From Arcticibacterium sp964021845 (GTDB lineage: Bacteria > Bacteroidota > Bacteroidia > Cytophagales > Spirosomataceae): a stretch of DNA of 64,000 nt. The translations under genes were made by a program, and so were the position numbers. Each line of letters starts with the position of its first letter. Position 1 is the first letter of the stretch. The stretch lies in NCBI RefSeq assembly GCF_964021845.1, contig NZ_CAXHZC010000001.1:868001-932000 (forward strand), written 5' to 3'. The notes below the pieces were generated by a model. That model was not told the DNA's origin and did not search any database. It saw nothing but the letters and a program-made list of their open reading frames with translations. This document shows, one piece after another, positions 45,465 to 54,211 of the stretch.

Positions 45465-47516
45465 ATGATAAATAGAATTCAATTCGTGCTCTTGATTTTA
45501 GCCTTAACTAGTTGTCAACAAGGGACTAAGCATAATAAAATACTTTTGGATGATGATTTTAGTTCGATTAGGCGTGGTCCTTACTCCGTGGACGTAGGTG
45601 CTCATACAGAATACCATTATTTACATGAGGCCGCTCCTAGGTCTCAATGGGCTGTTTCTACTTTCACTTGGGATTCTGATTTTAAGCGAGCATGGCATGT
45701 TCGTCAGGAAGGAGATGATCGTCAAATGATTCAGGTAATGACAAACGACGAAAAAAGACATACACACCCAATGGTGGTTGCTGGAGAGCAGGACTGGGAA
45801 GACTATGTTGTCAATTTACAATTCACACCTCAATCGAAAGAATTCCAGTCCGGATTGACTTTTCGTTATAGAAATGACCGAAATTATTACTTCGCAGGAG
45901 TAAAAGGTGATTCTTTGATTTTAAAGATGGTGGATGATGCTAAAGGTTTTCATCAACCTTATGAGGTGGAACGAGCCTCAGCCTTATTAAAATGGGAGCC
46001 AGATGAATTATTGACACTTCATGTATCCGTAGAGGGGAACAATATTTCATGCTGTATAAAAGACGTGACTATTGAAGCCATAGATGAAACCTATAATAAA
46101 GGAAAAGTGGGTCTCTTGGCAGATGTACCAACTAAGTTTCACCAAATAGAGGTGAAAACATCAAGCGATGAATTAGAGCGACTAAAAAAATCAAGAGAGA
46201 GTTATGCTATGGAATTAGATAAAGTCAAAGAATCTGTTCCTGAAATGAAAGTCTGGAAGAAAATAAACACAACTGGATTTGGAGTTGGTAGGAATTTAAG
46301 ATTTGGAGATTTGAATAATGATGGAACGCTCGATGTTTTAGTGGGGCAAGTAGTTAACCATGGCCCTCAGGACAAAAACTCTGAGTTAAGCTGTATGACA
46401 GCCATGACTTTTGATGGGGAGATATTATGGCAAACCGGTACCCCAGATCCTTGGAAAGTCAACCTTACAAGTGATGTTGCTTTTCAGATACATGATTTGG
46501 ATAATGACGGAAAGTCTGAAGTGATATACACCATGAACCGGGAAATGATAGTAGCGGATGGGGCCACGGGAAAGATTAAATATAAAAGAACTACTCCTAA
46601 AGTAATGGATCAGGAGATTATTAGCCCTGAAACACATAATATGTTTGGAAACATTCTGGGCGACTGTCTCTATTTCTGTGATTTGAGCGGAAAAGGATAT
46701 GATAGTGATATAATTATTAAGGACAGGTATGAGCGAGTTTGGGCCATGGACAACAAATTAAATATTCTATGGTATAGTAAATTAAATACCGGCCATTATC
46801 CTTTTGCTTATGATGTTGATGAAGATAATAAGGATGAGCTCCTTATTGGTTATTCTTTACTGGATGATGATGGTAGTACTATGTGGACACTGGAAGACCA
46901 ACTGGACGACCATGCAGATGGCGTGGCTGTGGTAAAATATACAGAAGATTCTGAGCCGATAGTAATGTGTGCTGCGAGCGATGAAGGGCTGTATTTTGCC
47001 AATCTTAAAGGTGAAATAACGAAGCATCATTATATAGGTCACGGTCAAAATCCAGCAATAGCCAATTTTAGAGATGATTTACCTGGACTGGAGACTATTT
47101 CCATGAATTTTTGGGGAAATCAAGGTATTATTCATTTTTATGATGCCAATGGTGATATTTATCATGATTTTGAGCCAAATCAATACGGGAGTATGTTGCT
47201 GCCAGTAAACTGGACAGGGAAATCTGAAGAGTTTTTTATTGTTAATCCAAATGTAGATGAGGGTGGTGTTTACGATGGCTGGGGTAGGAAAGTATTAGAT
47301 TTTCCGGATGATGGCCACCCTGATATGTGTAATGCTGTGATGGACATTACAGGAGACGGAAGAGATGAAATTGTAGTTTGGGATCCTAATGATATATGGA
47401 TTTATACACAAGATAGTGAGTCTTCAGAAGATAAATTATATAGCCCAATCAGAAATCCTCTTTATAATTATTCCAACTATCAAACTACAGTTTCATTACC
47501 TCAATGGAAGGAGTGA
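45465..47516 (+). CDS. Lipoprotein with LamG-like domain and FG-GAP/beta-propeller
   Basis: 683 residues; lipoprotein signal ending 'LALTSC'. Residues ~20-230 form a LamG/DUF1080-like jelly roll ('SGLTFRYRNDRNYYFAGVKGDSLILK', 'KVGLLADVPTKFHQIEVK'). The remainder is a propeller with calcium-binding repeats ('RFGDLNNDGTLDVLVGQ', 'IHDLDNDGKSEVIYTM', 'AYDVDEDNKDELLIGYS', 'VMDITGDGRDEIVVWD') resembling the C-terminal region of rhamnogalacturonan-lyase-like proteins. No catalytic set is identified. It probably acts with the esterase at 44210 on a plant-type polysaccharide. Confidence 0.85.
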   Translation: MINRIQFVLLILALTSCQQGTKHNKILLDDDFSSIRRGPYSVDVGAHTEYHYLHEAAPRSQWAVSTFTWDSDFKRAWHVRQEGDDRQMIQVMTNDEKRHTHPMVVAGEQDWEDYVVNLQFTPQSKEFQSGLTFRYRNDRNYYFAGVKGDSLILKMVDDAKGFHQPYEVERASALLKWEPDELLTLHVSVEGNNISCCIKDVTIEAIDETYNKGKVGLLADVPTKFHQIEVKTSSDELERLKKSRESYAMELDKVKESVPEMKVWKKINTTGFGVGRNLRFGDLNNDGTLDVLVGQVVNHGPQDKNSELSCMTAMTFDGEILWQTGTPDPWKVNLTSDVAFQIHDLDNDGKSEVIYTMNREMIVADGATGKIKYKRTTPKVMDQEIISPETHNMFGNILGDCLYFCDLSGKGYDSDIIIKDRYERVWAMDNKLNILWYSKLNTGHYPFAYDVDEDNKDELLIGYSLLDDDGSTMWTLEDQLDDHADGVAVVKYTEDSEPIVMCAASDEGLYFANLKGEITKHHYIGHGQNPAIANFRDDLPGLETISMNFWGNQGIIHFYDANGDIYHDFEPNQYGSMLLPVNWTGKSEEFFIVNPNVDEGGVYDGWGRKVLDFPDDGHPDMCNAVMDITGDGRDEIVVWDPNDIWIYTQDSESSEDKLYSPIRNPLYNYSNYQTTVSLPQWKE

Positions 47517-47566
47517 AGGGAAGTTGATCCTGTAATTATCGACTAGATATCGGCTAAAATGCAAAC

Positions 47567-47608
47567 AAAAAACCTCAACTATCTAGTAATGAGATGATTG
47601 AGGTTTTT
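47567..47608 (-). terminator. Terminator of the tmRNA gene (bidirectional)
   Basis: AAAACCTCAA (to 47578) pairs with TTGAGGTTTT (47598-47607) across a 19-nt loop. On the minus strand it follows the tmRNA 3' end by 6 nt and ends in a T-run. On the plus strand it can end the 45465 transcript. Confidence 0.75.
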
Positions 47609-47613
47609 GAGAG

Positions 47614-47984
47614 TGGAGCTGCAGGGATTCGAACCCTGGTCCGAACATGGCCGATGTCGAGCCTTCTACATGTTTATTCGGTCTTATTTTTCGAGATTGA
47701 GAAGCCGTCCGACGTACCTAATTCAATCCTTATTTCCTCCGATACTATTTACTGGTAAGAAAACCGCCAGAAAACGCCTCTGCGTGTCGACACCTCTGGT
47801 TCTCCCGCGGCAGAGGTTAGCAGGAGAGAGATGTGGCGTTTGGTTAATCTATCCTAGATTAAGCAGCCATGGCATACTGAGTATTGCCTCTTGTTGTTTG
47901 GAAGAATTTTTAAATGGAGGTTCTACCAACTCCATACATGCTTATACTCGCAAAAGCTTCACGCCGTCAAAACCGGTCAGCCCC
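47614..47984 (-). ncRNA. ssrA: tmRNA (ssrA)
   Basis: 371-nt one-piece tmRNA that rescues stalled ribosomes. The 5' end GGGGCTGACC (47984 down) pairs with 3' CAGCTCC (47621-47615) as the acceptor stem, leaving discriminator A at 47614. The T arm reads CCAGGGTTCGAATCCCTG. CCA is not encoded. The tag frame at 47888-47859 is GGC AAT ACT CAG TAT GCC ATG GCT GCT TAA, giving GNTQYAMAA, the expected hydrophobic degradation tag ending in AA. 'GACCGGTTTTGACGG' after the acceptor is the usual 5' conserved block. It lies 47 bp downstream of the DUF3307 gene on the same strand. Confidence 0.96.
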
Positions 47985-48030
47985 ATTGCGTTGCAACATA
48001 TTAACGGTAAAACACTTTTAAAGTTCCCGC

Positions 48031-48753
48031 TTAGAGCGAATTTATTAAATAGTTAGCTAAAATACCTAGAAGAATGGTAGGAGTGATGCTCATTAATGTG
48101 CCAATTAACACATATTCCATTTGTTTGGTTTCTGTGTCTTTAAACCTCAAAATAGCCTTTGTAGCTATCAAAAAGCCCATTGCAGAGAATTGACTGGTAA
48201 GAATAAAGGTTAAAATAAGCACGCGTTCAAAGATTCCAATCCAAAGGCCTGCTTTTTGTAAAGATTCTTGCCGATCTGGTTCTAATTGTGACCTCCATTT
48301 GTGGGTGAAAATATTAATAACTACGCTTAATGGAAAGGTAATAACTCCATATACAAAGACTAAAATCCAAGTTTTAGGCTCATCAACTAGCCAGATAAAA
48401 GCATCTCTTAGCCATTCCCATCCACTTATTAGAAACAACCAGGTGATGATTAGGATGAAGGTATGTAAAGCTTGGTCAACTAGAAATAAGATGAATCTGT
48501 TTTGTTTACGGTATATTTTACCTAGGTCTATTAGGTAATGCGTTACGCCAATAAATAGAGCAGCCCAGAAATTGCCGGAAAATACCAGAGCGGCTAAAAA
48601 AGTAATTAGAATATGTAAATAGAGCTTTTTGGAGCGTATTTTATTGATTTCTTTATCTTTACTCCATGAACTAAATTGCAGGAAATAATCGGAAACCATG
48701 TGAGCTATTAGTAGTTTTATCAGAAGGCTTATTTCAGGGTTTGTCAAACTCAT
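48031..48753 (-). CDS. DUF3307 multi-pass membrane protein
   Basis: 240 residues, mostly hydrophobic, about six helices. The DUF3307 signature 'LLIAHMVSDYFLQFSSWSKDK' opens the protein, with 'LYLHILITFLAALVFSG', 'GVTHYLIDLGKIY' and 'FLVDQALHTFILIITW' following. The family is uncharacterised; conserved His/Asp residues inside helices hint at metal or proton chemistry. Its start overlaps the SatD-like gene stop by 4 bp, a pairing seen in many Bacteroidota and Gram-positives. Confidence 0.92.
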   Translation of the reverse strand: MSLTNPEISLLIKLLIAHMVSDYFLQFSSWSKDKEINKIRSKKLYLHILITFLAALVFSGNFWAALFIGVTHYLIDLGKIYRKQNRFILFLVDQALHTFILIITWLFLISGWEWLRDAFIWLVDEPKTWILVFVYGVITFPLSVVINIFTHKWRSQLEPDRQESLQKAGLWIGIFERVLILTFILTSQFSAMGFLIATKAILRFKDTETKQMEYVLIGTLMSITPTILLGILANYLINSL

Positions 48754-49337
48754 AATGTATGGTCAAAGTGGCTTACAATATTCTCAATTAAATTCCAGCC
48801 TGAGTTTTTAATTCTTCTATTCACGGAAGACTGACGAATGCCAATTTCTTCTGCAATCTCTTGCTGAGTATTGTCCAAAAGCAGCCAGTAATGTACTTCC
48901 ATTTGGTTTAATGTATTAGTTCTTTCTAGGTAGTCTAATGTGGCAGCATGGAGTTTCCATTCGGCGTTCTTTAGTTCATCTTCTGTATGAATGCTTATCA
49001 AAGTTTTTTCATCTTTCATGACATCTAAACCTTGGCCTGACAGCCAAAAAGCAGGTCCATCTGAGTTTGAAAGTCGTTCTTCTAAAATATTTACAGTACC
49101 AATTCCAATGGATATTCTCGCAGAAAGCCCGGTTTTAAGCCTTAATAGGTATTTAATTCGCAATGCTTCTGAAAGCCCTCCTTTTTCTAGCATTACCTGA
49201 AAAGAATCACCTCTTATAAAGAAATCATATTGCCCTTTTGAAGAGCTAGCTAAACTTTCTAAAGTTTTGGCAATTCCCTTCCTTTCAGCATTGCTGAGTT
49301 TTGTAGAATCTATGATGTCGCCAGTTAATACCTGCAT
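48750..49337 (-). CDS. SatD-like protein with C-terminal helix-turn-helix
   Basis: 195 residues. It opens 'MQVLTGDIIDSTKLSNAERK', the SatD-family start, with 'FFIRGDSFQVML' and 'LSARISIGIGTV', which recall a cyclase-like ferredoxin fold. A C-terminal helix-turn-helix is visible at ~152-180 ('DNTQQEIAEEIGIRQSSVNRRIKNSGW'). It probably controls its own operon with the DUF3307 membrane gene. The start codon abuts a four-unit 29-bp repeat array (49339-49454), which looks like its binding region. The biochemical role is unknown; SatD was named from a streptococcal acid-tolerance locus. Confidence 0.85.
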   Translation of the reverse strand: MQVLTGDIIDSTKLSNAERKGIAKTLESLASSSKGQYDFFIRGDSFQVMLEKGGLSEALRIKYLLRLKTGLSARISIGIGTVNILEERLSNSDGPAFWLSGQGLDVMKDEKTLISIHTEDELKNAEWKLHAATLDYLERTNTLNQMEVHYWLLLDNTQQEIAEEIGIRQSSVNRRIKNSGWNLIENIVSHFDHTL

Positions 49338-49338
49338 T

Positions 49339-49454
49339 TATGTACAAATATATACATAATATTTACTTATGCACTCTAGTATGCATATTTTTGTTTTATG
49401 CAGTTTAATATGCATAATTTGTCATTATCTAATTAGGTATGCATAATCAGTCAG
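49339..49454. repeat. Four-unit 29-bp operator-like array upstream of the SatD-like gene
   Basis: Eight TATGCATA-like boxes start at 49339, 49351, 49368, 49380, 49397, 49409, 49426 and 49438, with alternating steps of 12 and 17 bp, i.e. four 29-bp units. Units 2-4 share TATGCATA at the inner box (49380, 49409, 49438) and the first box is usually TATGCA; 49426 is the most degenerate. The array fills the gap between the SatD-like start (49337) and the stop of the upstream gene (49451). Alternating spacing of near-palindromic boxes suggests cooperative binding by a dimeric HTH protein. Confidence 0.75.
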
Positions 49455-50383
49455 GAACTAAACTTAGGAGCCAAATGAATTTCTGCCAACATACATCTGG
49501 CAGAACCACCACCAAGCGTTTCAATTAAGCCTAGTTCAGCATAAAGTATAGAGGTTATTTCTTCTAAAAATGCAATTTGTTTCGTTTCTAAACTCCTATA
49601 AGCTCGTGCCGACATTATCAAAAAACGCTTACCTTCTTTATTTTCCACTTGCAGCATATTTCCTGCAAATTCATTCATCTGATTAAGGCTTATTTCCAAA
49701 GGAGGCTTTCCAGATTCTTTTAAAGAATTTAAAACTAATTCTCGTTCTTCTTTATTACGAATAGTTTCACTACAAATCACTGAAAAGTCAGTTCCTATAT
49801 TCATCATCACATTGGTGTGATAAATAGCAACACCGTCACTATCAGAGGCATTAAAAGTGATGATTTTGTAATCAGGGAAATGGGAGCTCCAATCTTTAAT
49901 AACCGACTCGTGGGTTCTACTAGAGAGGCAAGCATAGGCCACTTTTTTAGACCTATCTAGCACTAAACTGCCAGTGCCTTCTAGGTACTTTTCATTGTTT
50001 TCGTGCTGTTCTAAGCGTATCACACTTTCGACATGGAAGCTTTTATCAATGAAATTGAGAAGTTTTACACACCGTTCAGCCCGTCTATTTTTAGCCTCCA
50101 TGGGGTAGAGAACTACATGCCCATCAGCATGAAAAGAGACCCAGTTATTTGGGAAAATACTATCTGGAGTTCGTGGTTCTAAGGAGTCATCTATAACAGT
50201 AACACTGATTTTAAATTCTTTTAGTTTTTCGACAAAGGCATCAAAGTTTTTAGCAGCATCTTGCTGCGGTTTTTCATTAACCTTTGCTTCATGCATAAAA
50301 GCATTGCTTTCCGCGGTTTGTTCATTAAAGCCAAAACAAACGGGACGAACCATAAGCAGGTGAGAACAACATTGTTTTTCCAT
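49451..50383 (-). CDS. Arginine-deiminase-related amidinohydrolase (CtlX-like)
   Basis: 310 residues of the guanidino-group-modifying superfamily (pentein fold). Landmarks: 'MVRPVCFGFNEQTAESNAF', 'DSIFPNNWVSFHADG' (substrate carboxylate/Asp region), 'YLEGTGSLVLDR' (Glu-Gly-Thr-Gly), 'VAIYHTNVMMNIG' (catalytic His) and the nucleophile in 'GGGSARCMLAEI'. Best fit is the citrulline-utilisation-hydrolase-like/DDAH-type branch; exact substrate unknown. It starts with a 1-bp TAATG overlap after the larger deiminase-like gene, so they are made together. Confidence 0.87.
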   Translation of the reverse strand: MEKQCCSHLLMVRPVCFGFNEQTAESNAFMHEAKVNEKPQQDAAKNFDAFVEKLKEFKISVTVIDDSLEPRTPDSIFPNNWVSFHADGHVVLYPMEAKNRRAERCVKLLNFIDKSFHVESVIRLEQHENNEKYLEGTGSLVLDRSKKVAYACLSSRTHESVIKDWSSHFPDYKIITFNASDSDGVAIYHTNVMMNIGTDFSVICSETIRNKEERELVLNSLKESGKPPLEISLNQMNEFAGNMLQVENKEGKRFLIMSARAYRSLETKQIAFLEEITSILYAELGLIETLGGGSARCMLAEIHLAPKFSS

Positions 50384-51813
50384 TATACAGAAGCTCTAAG
50401 AATTGGCAAACTCATACAATGAGACCCACCTCTAGCTCTTGAAAGTTCTGCAGACGGCAATAGAATAATGGTGTTTTCTAAAGTTTCTGGAGATTTTGTA
50501 TTCTTCTCAAAGTCCAATAGGAGGTCTTTGACATTTATCACCGTAAAACCTGCCTCTTCAAATGCTTCTGAAGTCTTATTATTCCTGTCATAGCCTACTG
50601 CCACACCTTCTTTAAGCACTAATAAATTACAAGAGTCGGTCCATTGCTCACGAGCTCCATAAGGGAATTCATTGTTTCCAGAGTAAACAAATTTGATAGG
50701 TTCTTTACACTTTAAGTCAACTTTAGAAATATCAATCAAAAGGTCTTCTAAGTTTTCAAAAGACTTAGATTTTTCTTTACCGTTTTCCACATAAAACTGC
50801 TTAATCATTAATTCTTCGGCCTTATTTCTTTGACCAAGCTCTTCCCAAATTAAATCTTTTTTATGTTTTTCGGCTGCACGACCAATTGATGCTAAAAGCA
50901 CCCAAACGTTCTTTTTTATTTGCGTAAAAACCGTGTCAATGTGCATATAGTCACGTTTGGCAGGTATTTTCACCAAAGTAACCTTTGTTAAAACTTTTCT
51001 GTCAAAAAGCTTACGCATAACTTGCCTGGCAGCTTCTACGCTCGTTCTTTCGCTTATTCCTATCAACAGGTGATTTGGAGCCACCATCATTACATCACCA
51101 CCTTCCAGGGTTTCTTCTTTGTCGCCTTGTTCATTCTCAGGCATTAAGAATTGTTCATCATTTTCTTCTATTTCAATTAAATTGCTCCTTAAGCTTTTGA
51201 AAATAGGATGATTAAAGAAAACATACTTTGCCAGTAAAGACTCTCTACGTCTAGCTAGTTTGGCAGGTTTGTTAAGCAAGAAATGGTCATTAATCATGAT
51301 TCCAATATCCCTAGTGAAAATAAGGTTGGGAATAGGGGAGAAGTACATGTCTCCAGCACTGGTCATGCCAGTAATCAAAAGTCTTGTTAGCTCTAAATCT
51401 GAAAGTGCCAAAAACTGCTCCATTTCTTGATAAGAACATTCCTCTATAGCACTGACGGCCGCCACCAACCTACTTTTAACCGAAGAATCTGCTATAATTT
51501 CTCTCACAAGAATCTCAAATTCTATTACTTTTTCAGATTTGAAATAGTCTTTATTTCCTGGTTTGAAGAATCCTCTATCGCTGTCAGCATCTATTTCGGC
51601 AAGTTTTCCTTTTACTTTGTCGGTATCTAAAAAGTAGAGCAAAAGTTTGACGTAATAATCATACTCTTCGCTACGCATTGTTTTCAAATGCACAATGTCT
51701 TCAAAAAGCCAATCTTGGGCCTTTGATGGTACTACTTTTCCCAAACCACTGTCTGGGCTATGAATGATGAGTTTCTGTAAGGTGGCTACCTCACTATTTA
51801 CATGAAAGTCCAT
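50383..51813 (-). CDS. Arginine deiminase-like protein
   Basis: 476 residues, pentein superfamily, predicted to hydrolyse arginine or a related guanidine to citrulline plus ammonia. Motifs: 'TLQKLIIHSPDSGLGKVVPSKAQDWLFEDI', 'FTRDIGIMINDHFLLNKPAKLARRRES', 'LEGGDVMMVAPNHLLIGISERTS', 'MHIDTVFTQI' (His) and the Cys nucleophile in 'ARGGSHCMSLPILR'. It is longer than classical ArcA (~410), as usual in Bacteroidota. No carbamate kinase or ornithine carbamoyltransferase is adjacent, so ATP-generating arginine fermentation is not indicated. Operonic with the CtlX-like gene. Confidence 0.88.
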   Translation of the reverse strand: MDFHVNSEVATLQKLIIHSPDSGLGKVVPSKAQDWLFEDIVHLKTMRSEEYDYYVKLLLYFLDTDKVKGKLAEIDADSDRGFFKPGNKDYFKSEKVIEFEILVREIIADSSVKSRLVAAVSAIEECSYQEMEQFLALSDLELTRLLITGMTSAGDMYFSPIPNLIFTRDIGIMINDHFLLNKPAKLARRRESLLAKYVFFNHPIFKSLRSNLIEIEENDEQFLMPENEQGDKEETLEGGDVMMVAPNHLLIGISERTSVEAARQVMRKLFDRKVLTKVTLVKIPAKRDYMHIDTVFTQIKKNVWVLLASIGRAAEKHKKDLIWEELGQRNKAEELMIKQFYVENGKEKSKSFENLEDLLIDISKVDLKCKEPIKFVYSGNNEFPYGAREQWTDSCNLLVLKEGVAVGYDRNNKTSEAFEEAGFTVINVKDLLLDFEKNTKSPETLENTIILLPSAELSRARGGSHCMSLPILRASV

Positions 51814-51958
51814 TTAATTTATTTAATATATGTCATACATAATTTTAACTAGCGAAGTCAAAAGAGCATTACATAAAACCAAAGTGAGCAATATAATAGA
51901 GTATCAAACTCTTGATTTTTGGAAAATAGGACGTCATAATTGATGAAGATTTCGTTTC

Positions 51959-51977
51959 TTGAAACCAGTGGTTTCAA
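51959..51977. promoter_or_regulatory. Perfect 19-bp palindrome upstream of sufC
   Basis: TTGAAACCA-G-TGGTTTCAA is a perfect 9-1-9 inverted repeat about 100 bp upstream of the sufC -7 box. The 1-nt spacer makes RNA folding unlikely, so a dimeric regulator site is more plausible. It could serve either divergent gene. Confidence 0.45.
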
Positions 51978-52076
51978 AGTTAACAATAAGTTTCTAATGA
52001 TTAATTACATTTTCTCGAACGGATTTTACTGAATCTAGGTTTATACAGTGAAATATGATATTGCAAAGAAAAAAGC

Positions 52077-52084
52077 TATCTTTG
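52077..52084 (+). promoter_or_regulatory. sufC -7 promoter element
   Basis: TATCTTTG is an exact TAnnTTTG followed by CA, a form very common in Cytophagales/Flavobacteria promoters, 33 nt before the sufC ATG. A convincing TTTG -33 partner is not seen. Confidence 0.6.
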
Positions 52085-52116
52085 CAGCCCAATTTAAGAC
52101 CAAATAATTGTTTAGA

Positions 52117-52884
52117 ATGCTGAAAATCAGTAACTTACACGCTAGTATTGAAGATAAAGAGATTTTAAGAGGTATAAATCTTGAGGTTAAACCAGGCGAA
52201 GTACATGCTATCATGGGCCCAAATGGCTCAGGTAAAAGTACATTAGCCTCTGTTTTAGCAGGAAGAGAAGATTATGAAATCACAGAAGGTTCTGTCGACT
52301 TCATGAATAAAGATCTTCTTGATTTAGCCCCAGAAGAAAGAGCAGCAGAAGGTATTTTCTTGGCGTTCCAATACCCAGTAGAGATTCCTGGTGTTAATAC
52401 CATCAACTTCTTAAAAACTGCCATTAACCAAATCAAGAAATACAGAGGTGAAGAGCCAATGAATGCTGCATCCTTCTTAAAATTGATGAAAGAGAAGGCT
52501 AAATTGGTTAAAATTGATGACCAGCTACTTAGACGTTCTCTTAATGAAGGTTTTTCAGGAGGGGAAAAGAAAAGAAACGAAATCTTTCAAATGGCTATGT
52601 TAGAGCCTGTTTTAGGTCTTTTAGATGAAACAGATTCTGGTTTGGATATTGACGCTCTTAGAATTGTGGCTGATGGAGTAAATCAGTTAAAAAACAAAGA
52701 CCGTTCATTTGTAGTTATTACGCACTATCAGCGTTTGCTTGATTATATTGTACCTGATTACGTTCACGTATTATATAAAGGTAGAATAGTGAAGTCTGGA
52801 ACAAAAGATTTAGCTCTAGAACTAGAAGAAAAAGGGTACGATTGGATTACTGAATCTATTGACGCCAACGAAACAGTAGCATAA
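52117..52884 (+). CDS. sufC: Fe-S cluster assembly ATPase SufC
   Basis: 255 residues from the ATG at 52117; a TTG three codons upstream is less likely. ABC ATPase with Walker A 'GPNGSGKS' (residues 34-41), Q-loop 'LAFQYP', signature 'FSGGEKKR' and Walker B 'LGLLDETDSGLD', the SufC-specific version with 'ETDSGLD'. It powers the SufBCD scaffold in the cytosol. sufD starts 19 bp downstream; sufB, usually next to it, is not in this window. Confidence 0.97.
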   Translation: MLKISNLHASIEDKEILRGINLEVKPGEVHAIMGPNGSGKSTLASVLAGREDYEITEGSVDFMNKDLLDLAPEERAAEGIFLAFQYPVEIPGVNTINFLKTAINQIKKYRGEEPMNAASFLKLMKEKAKLVKIDDQLLRRSLNEGFSGGEKKRNEIFQMAMLEPVLGLLDETDSGLDIDALRIVADGVNQLKNKDRSFVVITHYQRLLDYIVPDYVHVLYKGRIVKSGTKDLALELEEKGYDWITESIDANETVA

Positions 52885-52903
52885 TTTATCAAAGAGTTTC
52901 CTA

Positions 52904-54211
52904 ATGTCTGAAAATAACTTACAAAGTCAGTTAACAGAAGTATATAATGATTTGCAGTCCTCTTTAAATGGGAGTGCGTCAGAAGCATATAACCAAAGGC
53001 GTATTGCGGCCATTGATAGCTTCAATAAATTAGGGTTCCCTACTACCAAACATGAGGAATGGAAGTATTCCAATGTGAAAAACTTGGTAAAAGGAGCCTA
53101 TAACTTAAGTGCAAAGAAAAGCCTGCAATCTGAAGGTTTAAAAAGTCTTGAAATACCTGGTTTAGAGGGTATCATATTGTATTTTGTGAACGGTTACTTT
53201 CAGGAAGAACTTTCTGATTTAAGTTTGGCCGAAGGCAAAATTTCAATACAAACTTTCCAGGAAGCTCAATCCAATAATCCTGAAATTCTTAACAAACACT
53301 TCTCAAAATATTCGAAAGATAGTGAAGAAGCTTTTACTGCCTTAAATACTGCTGTAGCTAATGATGGAGTGGTAGTTAATGTAGAAGCTAATGCTACCAT
53401 TGAGCATCCAATCATCTTAAGAATGATTACAGATGTTACACAAGAAAATGTGGCTAGCAATATCAGAAACTTGGTAGTGGTAGGAGAAAATGCAGAAGTT
53501 AAAATTGCCGAAATCTTTAGAACTTTAGGAGAGCACTCTTCTTTTGTCAATACGGTAACAGAAATAGTGGTTGCTAAGTCGGCAAGAGCAGATTACTATA
53601 AGATTCAAGATGATAATAATTCATCTTATCACGTAGGAACTACCAATGTTTACCAAGAAGATAAGAGTTATTTCTATGCTGCCACCATTACCTTAAACGG
53701 TGGTTTTACTAGAAACAATCTAAACCTTGATTTGAATGGTGAATATTTAGAAAGTTTCATGTATGGTCTTTATATCCCAAACGAAAAACAGCATGTTGAT
53801 AACCATACCGTAGCAGACCACAGAAAACCTAATTCAGTTTCAAACGAACTTTATAAAGGTGTTTTAATGGATAAATCTACGGGGGTTTTTAATGGTAAAA
53901 TCTTTGTAAGACAAGAAGCTCAACAAACCAACGCCTATCAAAACTGTAGAAACGTAATAACTTCTGATAGTGCTACCATGAATACCAAACCTCAGCTGGA
54001 AATTTGGGCTGACGATGTAAAATGTTCTCACGGAGCTACCACAGGTATGCTTAATGATGAAGCTATTTTTTACATGCAATCTAGAGGTATTCCTAAAGAG
54101 GAAGCCATCAAAATGCAGCTTTTAGCCTTTGCTGATGATGTAGTCTCTCAAATTAAAATTGAAACTATCAGAGAGTACCTAACAGAGATTATTCACGAAA
54201 AATTAGGTTAA
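52904..54211 (+). CDS. sufD: Fe-S cluster assembly protein SufD
   Basis: 435 residues. N-terminal helical part ('FPTTKHEEWKYSNVKNL') and right-handed beta-helix core ('VVVNVEANATIEHPIILRM', 'NVTQ...NLVVVGENAEVKIAEIF', 'DLNGEYLESFMYGLY', 'HTVADHRKPNSVSNELYKG', 'FNGKIFVRQEAQQTNAYQ', 'SPQLEIWADDVKCSHGATTG'-type ending). The conserved 'CSHGATTG' near the C-terminus is the SufD Cys/His site. It forms a heterodimer with SufB on SufC. Its stop abuts, tail to tail, the stop of the GNAT gene with no gap. Confidence 0.96.
   Translation: MSENNLQSQLTEVYNDLQSSLNGSASEAYNQRRIAAIDSFNKLGFPTTKHEEWKYSNVKNLVKGAYNLSAKKSLQSEGLKSLEIPGLEGIILYFVNGYFQEELSDLSLAEGKISIQTFQEAQSNNPEILNKHFSKYSKDSEEAFTALNTAVANDGVVVNVEANATIEHPIILRMITDVTQENVASNIRNLVVVGENAEVKIAEIFRTLGEHSSFVNTVTEIVVAKSARADYYKIQDDNNSSYHVGTTNVYQEDKSYFYAATITLNGGFTRNNLNLDLNGEYLESFMYGLYIPNEKQHVDNHTVADHRKPNSVSNELYKGVLMDKSTGVFNGKIFVRQEAQQTNAYQNCRNVITSDSATMNTKPQLEIWADDVKCSHGATTGMLNDEAIFYMQSRGIPKEEAIKMQLLAFADDVVSQIKIETIREYLTEIIHEKLG

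Larger units (their letters stand above)
51814..52116. other. 303-bp divergent region before sufC
   Basis: Between the arginine-deiminase-like gene (minus) and sufC (plus). It contains a perfect 9-1-9 dyad at 51959-51977 and the sufC -7 element at 52077-52084; no coding frame is credible. No tRNA or other RNA gene was recognised. Confidence 0.5.

Noticed and set aside
47598..48056. Plus-strand open frame of about 150 codons
   Set aside because: It is antisense to the complete tmRNA, whose acceptor stem, T arm and tag frame explain the conservation.
49339..49454. 29-bp repeats as a CRISPR array
   Set aside because: Units are contiguous with internal 12/17-bp periodicity, not repeats separated by unique spacers, and no cas genes are nearby.
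50383..51813. Arginine-deiminase ATP-generating pathway
   Set aside because: No carbamate kinase or ornithine carbamoyltransferase gene is adjacent, so the pathway is not supported.
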